NCBI GenBank assembly: GCA_964616465.1
Contig: CAZTTO010000013.1
Coordinates: 1 to 64,000, forward strand
Direction: 5' to 3'
DNA from: JAFLBI01 sp964616465
GTDB lineage: Bacteria > Bacteroidota > Bacteroidia > Chitinophagales > Chitinophagaceae
DNA length: 64,000 nucleotides
Position numbers and translations under genes: made by a program. Under the pieces are notes generated by a model. That model did no database searches. It worked only from the letters and a program-made list of their open reading frames with translations, and had not been told where the DNA came from. This document shows, piece after piece, positions 8,341-16,757 of this stretch (position 1 is the stretch's first letter; each line of letters starts with the position of its first letter).

Positions 8341-11295
8341 TTACTGAAGAACTTCATCAATTATCTGCCTGATTTTTTTGTTATTTAATTGGGTTTGAAA
8401 CTCCACCTTATACCCATCAATAGTTAATTGGGTAAAGAACACCTTCGCACAATCTATTTTCGCCTGTTCAATACCTCTGAGAGAGGTTTGATTTTCTACA
8501 TCTTTTGTTTCAATAATTACATTAAGAATCTTTTCTCCATTCTCCTTTTTGATTACATACATAAAATCAGGGCTGTATGACTGACCTGTGATAGTAGGTA
8601 TTGCAATGCTGCTTTTTGGAATTTTACCGTACACAATAATTTCCTGAATACCATCTACCAGCAAATTGTCTTTTTCTAATGGAGAATCGAAAGCATATAC
8701 GTCATACAGATATTTCTCAGATGGAGTGCCTTCAATAAATTTTGTTCCTATTACCCCTTGTGTAATTTCGGATCTGGCCGTGCCATCAGAAAAAGTGAGT
8801 GCAGTTGCTTTCACTGGAAGGTTTGCTTTTGAATAACTGAACCTGCCACTCAATTTTTCCACTTTCCAATCATGAAACAGTTTTACAAAGAAGGCAGCAC
8901 TTTGCTCATTAATTCTATCGGGCAAAATGTTGTTTTCTTTTGCATACTCTGTTAAAACAGCATGAAGTAGTTGAATAGAGAGATTTGTTTGGCGGCTGAT
9001 ACGTTTTAAGAACTCATTATAAGGCAGTGGCTTACTAATTTTAAACTGGACCCCTGAGTCTTCATTGATTGAAGCCTTTGAGCCGGTTGTATTCAATTCT
9101 TCACGTCTGCTGGTAATATAAGTATCGGAGAATACTCCGTTTTTAAGTAACCCTAATAACTCATTAAAGAGGAAGTTATTCTGTTCAACGCTTTCGTAGT
9201 GCAAAATATACTTGCTGTTTATTTCTTCCCACAAGGTTTTTAATTCATCGTAAACTGCTTTTCTGATTTTTATTTTGCGTTCCTTCTTTTTATTGCGGTC
9301 TTCTACCTTGCCTTGCTGCAAGCCTATAGTAAACTCAGAATACTCTTCAAAGAATGAATCAATATTCTCAGCTTTAATGTTCTTATTGCGGTCAATGTAT
9401 TTTTTGCTGAGTAACTCAACAAACAAATCATCAACATCCATATTTCGTTTGGCAGCTACCTCAGCTAATTTTTCATCAGTGATGGTAAAGCCCTGTGGTA
9501 AATCGCCATTAATTTCTTTTACTAATTCCTCTGCAAAATCTGCTTCCGTAAAATCAATGACATAATTCAACTTAAATTCTTCATTGGAAATACGGTTGCC
9601 ATACTCATCTACCGGCAAACGCAACCCCCTTCCTACTTCCTGTATTTTGCTGTTTTCGCTACCGCTGCTTCTTAGTTTGGCAATGGTGAATACATTTGGA
9701 TTATCCCAACCTTCTTTTAATGTCCATTTAGAAAAAAGGAACCTGCGTGTATTAAACTTACCTTGCTCATCTTTGATAGCAAGGAGTTTCTTCTTCTCAT
9801 ATAATATTTCCTGAACTTCCTGGGCTATTGCCTCATCAGAACTGCTATTATCCTGTGAAAAATATCCTGCATGTGTAGCATTCAAATCTGCTTTAGAAGC
9901 CTGCAAGTAATCTTTATATTCCTGTTCCTGCTCATTCAGTGTGGGTAGTACGGAATTTATTTTCTCTAACAGCAAACGTTCAAAGGTTTCTTTTAAATAA
10001 GGTTGCTTTTCCTGCCCTTCATTTACCCTGTATGAATAAATATCATCTATAAAAAACAGGGCTAATGTTTTTATTTTATTGTTCCTAGTAAAGTTGATAC
10101 GTTCGGTTTCAAAATGGCGTTCCAATGCTAGGCGAATCATGCTTTCCTGATAGGAGGTTGAATAAATATCTGTACTAAATTCTTCGCCTGTATACTTTAC
10201 CTGGCCGTTGGACAACTCGACCGTGCTGGTAGTTATACCTTCAATAATAATTCCTTCTAATTCAAGAGCTATCAAGCCCAAAGAATCGCCCTTTTTTAAC
10301 TCAAATGATTTGGTTGCTTCGCCTTGTTGGATCAAATTAAACTTTACGGATGTTTTGCTTTGAATACTCATGATTTTAACCTTATCCTGCCTTTGGCTTA
10401 CCGGCTCAAAGTGCTCTTTGGCAATGCCCTTAATTAAATTTTGGTTAAATGCCTGAAATGAGTTCAAATCATACAACAGGTTGTGATAATCTTTCCTTTT
10501 AATTTTATTTCGTCCCTTGCCAGTTTCTATTTCAGGAAAGGTTGCTCCGAAACGTATGATGGTCTGCGGACAAATATTTTTCTCAATAAACTCGTATGCC
10601 TTTTGTGTTTTACTAAAACGATGTGGTTCGTCAATAATCACAAATGGCTTGGTGGCTTTAATACCTTCAATGGGCTTATAAAAACCTTCTACACCGTAAT
10701 CGTAACTATCTGTCAACAATTTGGAAGTGCCGCCCAATAAACTCATATTGGTGAGCAATACATATATTTTATTGGTATTCTGGCTACTACCGGCAACAAA
10801 CTCTCTCACCACTCCGGGAAAGTAATTTTTACCCTTTTTCTTTTTGGTAGCTTCCAGCACCAATACATCTAATTCTGTACCGTAGCCACATTGGTCTTTG
10901 AAATGCCGCTTCGTATAGCCATCTTGCATAAACTGTTTAGCGCCTGCTTTAATGGCCAGTGTGGGAACTACTACAATAAATTTATTGAAGCCATAGCGTT
11001 TGTGCAGCTCAAACATGGCAGCCGTGTACACATAGGTTTTACCTGTGCCGGTTTCCATTTTAATATCCAGATTGAGGTAGCTGCCTATTTCATTAAATGC
11101 TTTGTACTCTGCCGGTATGTTATTGTCTTTTTGAACTATGGCCAAATTGGTCATCAATGTCTGCCTGTCTAACAACAACGAAGGGTTTTGATAATACAGA
11201 CTGTTCTTCTGTATTAAATCGTTACTGAGCACATTGGCTATGGCCGTGTATGCTTTTACCTGGTGGGGCAAATCATTTTTTAATATCAGTTCCAT
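8341..11295 (-). CDS. res: Type III restriction enzyme, Res subunit
   Basis: 984 residues. Walker A METGTGKTY is at 80-88 and the DEPH variant of motif II (IIDEPHRFSK) is near 220-229; DEPH rather than DEAH is typical of type III Res. Motif VI-like QEVGRGLRLP lies near 575-585. The C-terminal nuclease is visible as YSPDFMYVI then VIIETKD near 915-940, a PD-(D/E)XK site. Length is normal for the family, and nothing looks broken. It works with Mod as an ATP-dependent complex cutting DNA with unmodified head-to-head sites. It lies 15 bases after the ORF6N reading frame ends. Confidence 0.93.
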   Translation of the reverse strand: MELILKNDLPHQVKAYTAIANVLSNDLIQKNSLYYQNPSLLLDRQTLMTNLAIVQKDNNIPAEYKAFNEIGSYLNLDIKMETGTGKTYVYTAAMFELHKRYGFNKFIVVVPTLAIKAGAKQFMQDGYTKRHFKDQCGYGTELDVLVLEATKKKKGKNYFPGVVREFVAGSSQNTNKIYVLLTNMSLLGGTSKLLTDSYDYGVEGFYKPIEGIKATKPFVIIDEPHRFSKTQKAYEFIEKNICPQTIIRFGATFPEIETGKGRNKIKRKDYHNLLYDLNSFQAFNQNLIKGIAKEHFEPVSQRQDKVKIMSIQSKTSVKFNLIQQGEATKSFELKKGDSLGLIALELEGIIIEGITTSTVELSNGQVKYTGEEFSTDIYSTSYQESMIRLALERHFETERINFTRNNKIKTLALFFIDDIYSYRVNEGQEKQPYLKETFERLLLEKINSVLPTLNEQEQEYKDYLQASKADLNATHAGYFSQDNSSSDEAIAQEVQEILYEKKKLLAIKDEQGKFNTRRFLFSKWTLKEGWDNPNVFTIAKLRSSGSENSKIQEVGRGLRLPVDEYGNRISNEEFKLNYVIDFTEADFAEELVKEINGDLPQGFTITDEKLAEVAAKRNMDVDDLFVELLSKKYIDRNKNIKAENIDSFFEEYSEFTIGLQQGKVEDRNKKKERKIKIRKAVYDELKTLWEEINSKYILHYESVEQNNFLFNELLGLLKNGVFSDTYITSRREELNTTGSKASINEDSGVQFKISKPLPYNEFLKRISRQTNLSIQLLHAVLTEYAKENNILPDRINEQSAAFFVKLFHDWKVEKLSGRFSYSKANLPVKATALTFSDGTARSEITQGVIGTKFIEGTPSEKYLYDVYAFDSPLEKDNLLVDGIQEIIVYGKIPKSSIAIPTITGQSYSPDFMYVIKKENGEKILNVIIETKDVENQTSLRGIEQAKIDCAKVFFTQLTIDGYKVEFQTQLNNKKIRQIIDEVLQ

Positions 11296-11310
11296 ACTCC
11301 CTGCATCTTG

Positions 11311-11883
11311 TTATTTTTTAAATCCTATTCTTTCCCTTTCTTCCCATTTTCGTTTGGCAGCATTTTCATCCAGCAGGTTTTCAATACTGTCATATATCTG
11401 GCTCAGCTATCCATCATGTTCTGTTATGCGTTCTTGTATTATTCTTAATTGTTCTTTTATATCGGTCTGCAGTAATATCACTTTTCTTACTTCAACAAAT
11501 GCCCTCATAATGGCAATATTCATGTGAATAGCCCTATCACTATTGAGTATGCCACTCAACATGGCTACCCCTTGTTCGGTAAAGGCCTTGGGCAATGCAG
11601 CCTTGGTGCGGTGCTTTTGTGAACTGGTCACAAATTGTGACCGGTTGTTAGTAACAACTTGATTTTGATTGTTTTGTGAAACAGCGGTGGCTTTAAGGCT
11701 GTTCCATTCTTGCGCGGTTAGGGTAAACATAAAGTCTTCAGGAAACCGCTTGTTATTACGCTTTACCGCTTGGTTAAATACCTTGGTTTCTACCTCGTAA
11801 AGGGCTGCCAAATCGAAATCTAGCATTACTCGTTCGCCCCTTATTTCATAAATACGGTTTTGTATGGATTGAATGATTTGCAT
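11311..11883 (-). pseudogene. ORF6N-domain protein with in-frame amber codon
   Basis: The open part (11407-11883) encodes 158 residues with an ORF6N DNA-binding domain at the N-terminus (IRGERVMLDFDLAALYEVET, then AFTEQGVAMLSGIL). A TAG at 11407-11409 stops it, yet the same frame continues for 31 more codons to a TAA at 11311. That tail (LSQIYDSIENLLDENAAKRK… ending RIGFKK) resembles the normal C-terminus of ORF6N proteins. The gene is therefore either recently truncated or read through. ORF6N proteins are prophage-associated and common in Bacteroidota restriction loci. It lies 5 bases after mod and 15 bases before res. Confidence 0.75.
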
Positions 11884-11888
11884 GATGA

Positions 11889-13829
11889 TTAATACCTTAC
11901 AGTGAAGTTGATTTTTAAATTCTTCTCTCCATCGTTGAGGATGCGAAGGTTTTTCTCTATCATTTCATTGATGCTCCAATCCGGGAAGCTATAACCAAAT
12001 AAAACCATGTTCTCAGGGTTAAAATGACCTTCTGCATCGTACTTGCTTAACAGGGCTTTCATGCTTTCCAATGTAAAACCCGGGTCAATTAAATACAAAT
12101 GCTTTTGACAATAGTAAGCCGGGTACCCAGCCAAATCAATGGCTTCTGCCTGTGTGGTAAGGCCATAACCATCTGCATTGAGCCAGGTGGCCAAAATGGT
12201 AGGCTTACCAAATTCTTCCATGATGGTAGTATCTGCCAACAAACCTGCCTTATCAAAACTATCCAGCTTGTCTAAGGTGTTTTGGTTAGGCTCTTGCAGG
12301 ATGTAATGTTTGAAACCCAAATCCAATTCCTTATCCGGGTGTTCTTCTTTTATCCTGGCGGCTGCCCGTTTGATGCGTTCAATGCCGATATAATCTAATG
12401 TGGTGGGGAGGTTGTTTTCTTTGAGAAACTCATAAGCAATTTTTTGCGAATCCACATCGGGACTTAATACCTCTGGCAATTGAATGGAAATAAATTTCCT
12501 ATTTCCATCATCTTCTGAGTTAAGCTTCAATACAGCATGAGCAGTTGATGCGGAACCAGAAAAAAAGTCAACAATTATGCTATCAACATCATTAGTAGTT
12601 TCAAGCAAATACTTTAATAAATTTACTGGCTTTGGAAACGAAAAAATTTTGCTGCCAAACAATTCAATTATATCACTATTTCCATCCTCACTCATTCCGA
12701 CAGTTTTTGGCAAAAATGTAGATGCAGATTTTTTCGGATCCTCAGAACCATATTTCTTTAAGGCTTTTGCCTTGTCCTCACTTTCAAATACACGGAATGC
12801 AGGTGTAGAAATTTTCAAGAAATCGTAGTCCTTAGGAAAAACAATTTTCCCTTTATCATAATAACTTTGAAATGTATCAGTCGAAACTCCCCAAACCCTT
12901 TTCGGATTGTAATCAAATTTCTCATCGTTCTTGGGGTTTATCATTACAAATGCTGAATTAGGACGCTCTTCAGCACTTCTTTGCGTTGTTAAGTCCGCTA
13001 ATCTCCATTTGTCATTTGGAAAATCATCTGTTTGAAAGTACTTTCTTTCAATTTCAAAGCCTGCCAAAAACTTCGGCTTAGCAAAAACAATTACCCACTC
13101 AAAGTCCTGGGAAACACCAAATGGCACATCGCTCTTTGCCGTACGCTTTTTCCAAGGGAAAGTTCCGACAAAATTTTCCTCTCCAAACACATCATCACAA
13201 AGCAGTTTAAGGTTTGCCTGCTCATTGTCGTCAATAGAAATAAATATTACGCCATCATCTTTCAATAAATCTCTTGCCAGCAGCAGCCGGCTGTACATAA
13301 ACATGAGCCAGGCACTGTGAGAGGCAGAACCCCGTTTGGTAAGGTCTAAAATACGTTCGGCCTCATCTTCGCTCACACTCAGCTTTTCCTGTAGGGTTTC
13401 TTTGGTGTAGTTAAAGTTATCGGCATATACAAAGCCATCGCTACCTGTATTGTAAGGCGGGTCTATATAAATGCATTTTATGGCCCCGTTGTACGATTTC
13501 AACAAATGCTTCAACCCATCCAGGTTATCGCCACTGATGTAAATGTTTTCGCTATTAGCGTTTTCGGGCAGGCTGTTGTGTGTTTCATTGGGCTGAATAA
13601 CAGTCGTGGTTTCGGTACTGGCCAGCAACTTGGCATAACTCTTCCCCAAAAACTTCAGTTCATACCCTTCTTGTACCACATTGGTTGTGTTGGCTATTTC
13701 GGCCTTAAAACGTTCCACATCAAAACTGCCATCTGCTTTAAAGCAGCTTGGAAAATGTTCTTTTAGCACTGCCAGTTGCCTGCTGTTGGGTGTGGTGTTT
13801 TCGTTTTGTTGTATAATTTCTTTAATCAT
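11889..13829 (-). CDS. mod: Type III restriction system adenine methyltransferase, Mod
   Basis: 646 residues. DPPY (IYIDPPYNTGS) is at 121-131 and the SAM-binding motif VDFFSGSAST lies near 440-450. DPPY before the SAM motif makes it a beta-class N6-adenine methyltransferase. The region between (about 200-430) is the variable target-recognition part. Mod gives sequence specificity to the Mod/Res complex and methylates one strand. I see no simple repeat tract that would suggest phase variation. It follows the Fic gene by 14 bases and precedes ORF6N by 5, so the operon is tight. Confidence 0.93.
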   Translation of the reverse strand: MIKEIIQQNENTTPNSRQLAVLKEHFPSCFKADGSFDVERFKAEIANTTNVVQEGYELKFLGKSYAKLLASTETTTVIQPNETHNSLPENANSENIYISGDNLDGLKHLLKSYNGAIKCIYIDPPYNTGSDGFVYADNFNYTKETLQEKLSVSEDEAERILDLTKRGSASHSAWLMFMYSRLLLARDLLKDDGVIFISIDDNEQANLKLLCDDVFGEENFVGTFPWKKRTAKSDVPFGVSQDFEWVIVFAKPKFLAGFEIERKYFQTDDFPNDKWRLADLTTQRSAEERPNSAFVMINPKNDEKFDYNPKRVWGVSTDTFQSYYDKGKIVFPKDYDFLKISTPAFRVFESEDKAKALKKYGSEDPKKSASTFLPKTVGMSEDGNSDIIELFGSKIFSFPKPVNLLKYLLETTNDVDSIIVDFFSGSASTAHAVLKLNSEDDGNRKFISIQLPEVLSPDVDSQKIAYEFLKENNLPTTLDYIGIERIKRAAARIKEEHPDKELDLGFKHYILQEPNQNTLDKLDSFDKAGLLADTTIMEEFGKPTILATWLNADGYGLTTQAEAIDLAGYPAYYCQKHLYLIDPGFTLESMKALLSKYDAEGHFNPENMVLFGYSFPDWSINEMIEKNLRILNDGEKNLKINFTVRY

Positions 13830-13843
13830 TACTTATTGATTGT

Positions 13844-14440
13844 TTATGACCTTGCAAAAATCATTAATGGTTGAATATCGCCTGTGTCTGCTGCTTTAAT
13901 GGCCCTAAGATAAGCAGCCCGCTGATCGCCCTGCTTCACCAAGTTGGCAGCACCCCATGTGTAAACTGGTAATTTAAAAACTTTCTGGATCACTATATCC
14001 GCCAAGAGCCGGCTGTGCCTGCCATTGCCATTGGGAAAACAATGAATGCTAACTAAGCGGTGTTTTAGACGCATGGTTAATTCATCTGGGCTGAAGGTGT
14101 TTTTGGTGTACCAATACTTCACATCATCTAACAAATATCTTAACTCTGTTGGAATTTGCCATTTATCTACACCAATGTTTTTGTTGCTGTTTCTGAACTC
14201 CCCAGACCATGCCCAAACATTGCCATACATGCGTTTATGTAAGGAACGTACAAATTCTTCGGTAAACACCATTTCCGGTTTAAAACTGCGACTCATACTC
14301 CATTGAACCGCCTGTTCAATATTCTGTTGCTCAAATTCGTCCAGCTCACCTCGGGTTGCAATTGTGGGAATGAGTAGGCCTTCCTTTTCGTCTTCATCCA
14401 AGGGTGTTTGCCCGTCTATGTATTCCAAATCTAATCCCAT
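13844..14440 (-). CDS. Fic-domain protein, mobile mystery protein B family
   Basis: 198 residues with the Fic core HCFPNGNGRHSR at 133-144 (catalytic-type His133). Position 137 is Asn where most AMP-transferring Fic proteins have Asp or Glu, the metal-binding residue; as I recall this Asn is usual in the mobile mystery B family (TIGR02613). The N-terminus (GQTPLDEDEKEGLLIP) is also typical. It overlaps the upstream HTH gene by 10 bases, the arrangement that defines the pair. The family was named for its association with mobile DNA and restriction loci; its target is unknown. A toxin role is possible but unproven. Confidence 0.88.
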   Translation of the reverse strand: MGLDLEYIDGQTPLDEDEKEGLLIPTIATRGELDEFEQQNIEQAVQWSMSRSFKPEMVFTEEFVRSLHKRMYGNVWAWSGEFRNSNKNIGVDKWQIPTELRYLLDDVKYWYTKNTFSPDELTMRLKHRLVSIHCFPNGNGRHSRLLADIVIQKVFKLPVYTWGAANLVKQGDQRAAYLRAIKAADTGDIQPLMIFARS

Positions 14441-14889
14441 AACGCTTTCGGCATTTCATTTTTAATAACGGCTGCCCTTTCTTCTATTGCTTTTTCAATA
14501 CGCTGTTTGCTGTTTTCTTGGTCTTCCAGTTTCATACTGTTGGAAGTACGCAAGACTATTTGCATAGCCAGTTCCCTTGCCTTACGGTTAATCAGCTCCT
14601 CCAGGCTGCCATCCAGTGGCACAAACCCGTACACCAACTGCATATCCAGCGCTTTTGCCGCTTCACGCAGTGATTTGATGGTGATGGAACCGTCTTTTTC
14701 CCGCTGCTCAATTTCCTGCATACTCTGTTTGGTAATGGAAAGGCGTTTGCTGAGCTGCTGAAGGCTCATACCCAAGGCTGTACGGACGGCTTTGAGCCAA
14801 CCTGTTGGAGGAGGAGCTACCTTTTGCAAACTGGCATACGCCAGCATTTTGTTGTTGAGCTGTTGAAGCTGTAATGACTTTTTACCCAT
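14431..14889 (-). CDS. XRE-type HTH protein, mobile mystery protein A family
   Basis: 152 residues. An HTH lies at about 33-70 (LGMSLQQLSKRLSITKQSMQ), followed by a helical C-terminus (VYGFVPLDGSLEELI…). It is the standard partner of the Fic-domain mobile mystery protein B (TIGR02612/TIGR02613). It heads the six-gene minus-strand run reaching to 7396. Three near-perfect dyad repeats lie directly upstream of its ATG and are the natural candidates for its own binding sites, so I infer autoregulation of the pair and perhaps of the restriction operon. Confidence 0.88.
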   Translation of the reverse strand: MGKKSLQLQQLNNKMLAYASLQKVAPPPTGWLKAVRTALGMSLQQLSKRLSITKQSMQEIEQREKDGSITIKSLREAAKALDMQLVYGFVPLDGSLEELINRKARELAMQIVLRTSNSMKLEDQENSKQRIEKAIEERAAVIKNEMPKALWD

Positions 14890-14892
14890 ATT

Positions 14893-14977
14893 TGTAAGGT
14901 TATGACCTGACTAAAGAAGAGTAAATGTAAGGAAATAACCTGACAAAAAAAAGAAAAATGTAAGGATTTAGCCTGAC
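14893..14977 (-). promoter_or_regulatory. Three operator-like dyads at 33-bp spacing
   Basis: On the minus strand, three sites read GTCAGG-N6-CCTTACA: at 14959-14977, 14926-14944 and 14893-14911. Both half-sites are identical in all three, while the six central bases differ (ctaaat, ttattt, tcataa). Start-to-start spacing is exactly 33 bp, about three helical turns, so bound proteins would line up on one DNA face. GTCAGG and GTAAGG (the complement of CCTTAC) differ at one base, so each site is an imperfect palindrome. The last ends 3 bases before the HTH start codon. Confidence 0.85.
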
Positions 14978-15326
14978 TTTAATAGGGCTTTAGTGAGGTT
15001 ATAGGTTTATGGACTTGCAAAAGCTGGAAAGTTTGCAAACCCCTAACTAGGCGTAGTTTGTAAACACAATAAAAACCTACACTCGTCGTAGTATTCACTA
15101 CGCCGTTTATAATTTAAAGTGAACAGCATGCAGTTGTGTTTGTTGAGATACTCTTCTGCACGCTGATGTTACTTTGAATCTTCCAAGAGAGTAATTCTTT
15201 GCATAAGGTAGTGAAATGCGCTACTTTTTGCAAATTTTTGCTTTTTTTAAACTTGAATTTTACAGAAACTGTAATAACTATTCCTTAGACTGTTTAAACA
15301 ACCTACAATTGAAGATATTTCAAAAA
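14978..15326. other. Intergenic region at island right edge
   Basis: No convincing gene; a short minus-strand reading frame at 15247-15498 overlaps the transporter and looks accidental. The region holds two inverted repeats, CGTAGT-ATTC-ACTACG (15087-15102) and GTAG-N9-CTAC (15208-15224), and an agtttgcaaac motif near 15030. Similar GTAGT/ACTAC palindromes occur again near 44.6, 47.8 and 52.3 kb. Confidence 0.5.
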
Positions 15327-16742
15327 TCATCCCCCTTTCAAAAATACCCATAACAACACCGCAATAAATCCAAGCACGGGTCCTGCAGCCATAAAAAATA
15401 TACCTCCTTTTCTGAAATCTTTTTGATTGAGGTAGCCTGTTGCATAGGCTACTGCATTGGCAGGAGTTGAAACAGGTAGTAACAAAGCACATGAGCAACT
15501 AATGGCAACCAAAATAGGTGCAGCTATTTGAAATGGAGCGGGTAAGCTAATGGCTAATGGCATTAAGATTGCAGCAGCTGCTGTATTACTCATTAAATTG
15601 GAAATACCAACAGCTAAAAATGCAAATAATAATGTGAGCCATAATCCATTGAGCGGTAGTAATAAAATTTCGTTCATTAACAATTGGGCTAATCCTACAT
15701 CTACTAGTGCTATGCCCAATGCTAAACCTCCAGCAACCAACATGAGTGTATCCCAGGGTAGTTGTCGAACATGCTCAGCCTGTATCACTTGCGTTAATGT
15801 TAGAAGTAAAATTGGAACACCAGCAGTAGCTGCAATTGGAATGCCATGAAGTGGCTCTGTCATCCACAAGCTAATGGTAATTATAAGTGTAACAATTACT
15901 GCTCTTTTCTTGGTTGGATCGGGATTGTTAAATCCGGGTGGAATGCTATCTATTTTAATTTCTTCCTTAGCAAGATCTTTTGAGAGAATTTTATAAAAAG
16001 CATATACCAATACAAATGCAAGTGGCACACCAAATGCCATCCATTCTAAAAATCCTATTGTTATGTCACTGCTCTCTAACGCACCCACAGCAATTGCGTT
16101 TGGGGTACTTCCTATAATTGTTCCTAATCCACCTACCGTTGCAGCTGCAGGTATGCCAACTAAGATGGCTTTACTAAACTTTGATTCTTTTCCTAACACA
16201 TGTATCAAAGGCATCAAGGATGATAACATCATGGCAGTTGTTGCAGTGTTCGACATAACCATGCTCGCAATGGCAGTAACTAGCATCAATCCGAGTAGCA
16301 ATTTGTTGGTTTTATTTCCAAATCTTTTTAATGTCCATTGAAATAGTGCACGGTCCAGTCCAACCTGCTTCATTCCTTCAGCCAAGAAAAATCCACCCAT
16401 CAATAGCCAAATCACATGACTGGTCCAGGTTTGTATGTATTTGTCAACAGGTTTGGTTTGCGGAAATATGTAATCGGTTCCAAACCCTGCTAATAAAAAG
16501 CATACAATCAATATACCAACAGCAAATGGAGGGATAGCTTCTGTAATCCATAACCCTATCGATAGAAAACTTAATAGAAAAACAAAATTTACTTCTGGGG
16601 CATATTCTAGCTTACTAAAGAAATAGGTTCCAATAATGGCAAGAATCAAATTGCCAATAAATGTGGAAGTGTGTAAGAGCCATGCATTCTTTAACTGACG
16701 ATAGATTTGAATGGCAGATTTTCTAGAATCATTGATCAACAT
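15327..16742 (-). CDS. SLC13/DASS family anion transporter
   Basis: 471 residues, strongly hydrophobic with about 11-13 membrane segments. Family signatures are visible: SNTATTAMM and SNTAAAAILM (the paired SNT motifs that bind sodium and carboxylate) and GSTPNAIAVG. The segment PVSTPANAVAYATGYL near the C-terminus is the DASS consensus. Such proteins import dicarboxylates such as succinate, citrate or sulfate with sodium. The exact substrate cannot be read from sequence. It follows the outer-membrane protein gene by 15 bases and may be co-transcribed. Confidence 0.88.
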   Translation of the reverse strand: MLINDSRKSAIQIYRQLKNAWLLHTSTFIGNLILAIIGTYFFSKLEYAPEVNFVFLLSFLSIGLWITEAIPPFAVGILIVCFLLAGFGTDYIFPQTKPVDKYIQTWTSHVIWLLMGGFFLAEGMKQVGLDRALFQWTLKRFGNKTNKLLLGLMLVTAIASMVMSNTATTAMMLSSLMPLIHVLGKESKFSKAILVGIPAAATVGGLGTIIGSTPNAIAVGALESSDITIGFLEWMAFGVPLAFVLVYAFYKILSKDLAKEEIKIDSIPPGFNNPDPTKKRAVIVTLIITISLWMTEPLHGIPIAATAGVPILLLTLTQVIQAEHVRQLPWDTLMLVAGGLALGIALVDVGLAQLLMNEILLLPLNGLWLTLLFAFLAVGISNLMSNTAAAAILMPLAISLPAPFQIAAPILVAISCSCALLLPVSTPANAVAYATGYLNQKDFRKGGIFFMAAGPVLGFIAVLLWVFLKGG

Positions 16743-16757
16743 ACCATAAAAATACTT

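Noticed and set aside
15247..15498. Minus-strand 83-codon frame with many cysteines
   Set aside because: It overlaps the transporter gene in another frame and has no start context or recognisable sequence.
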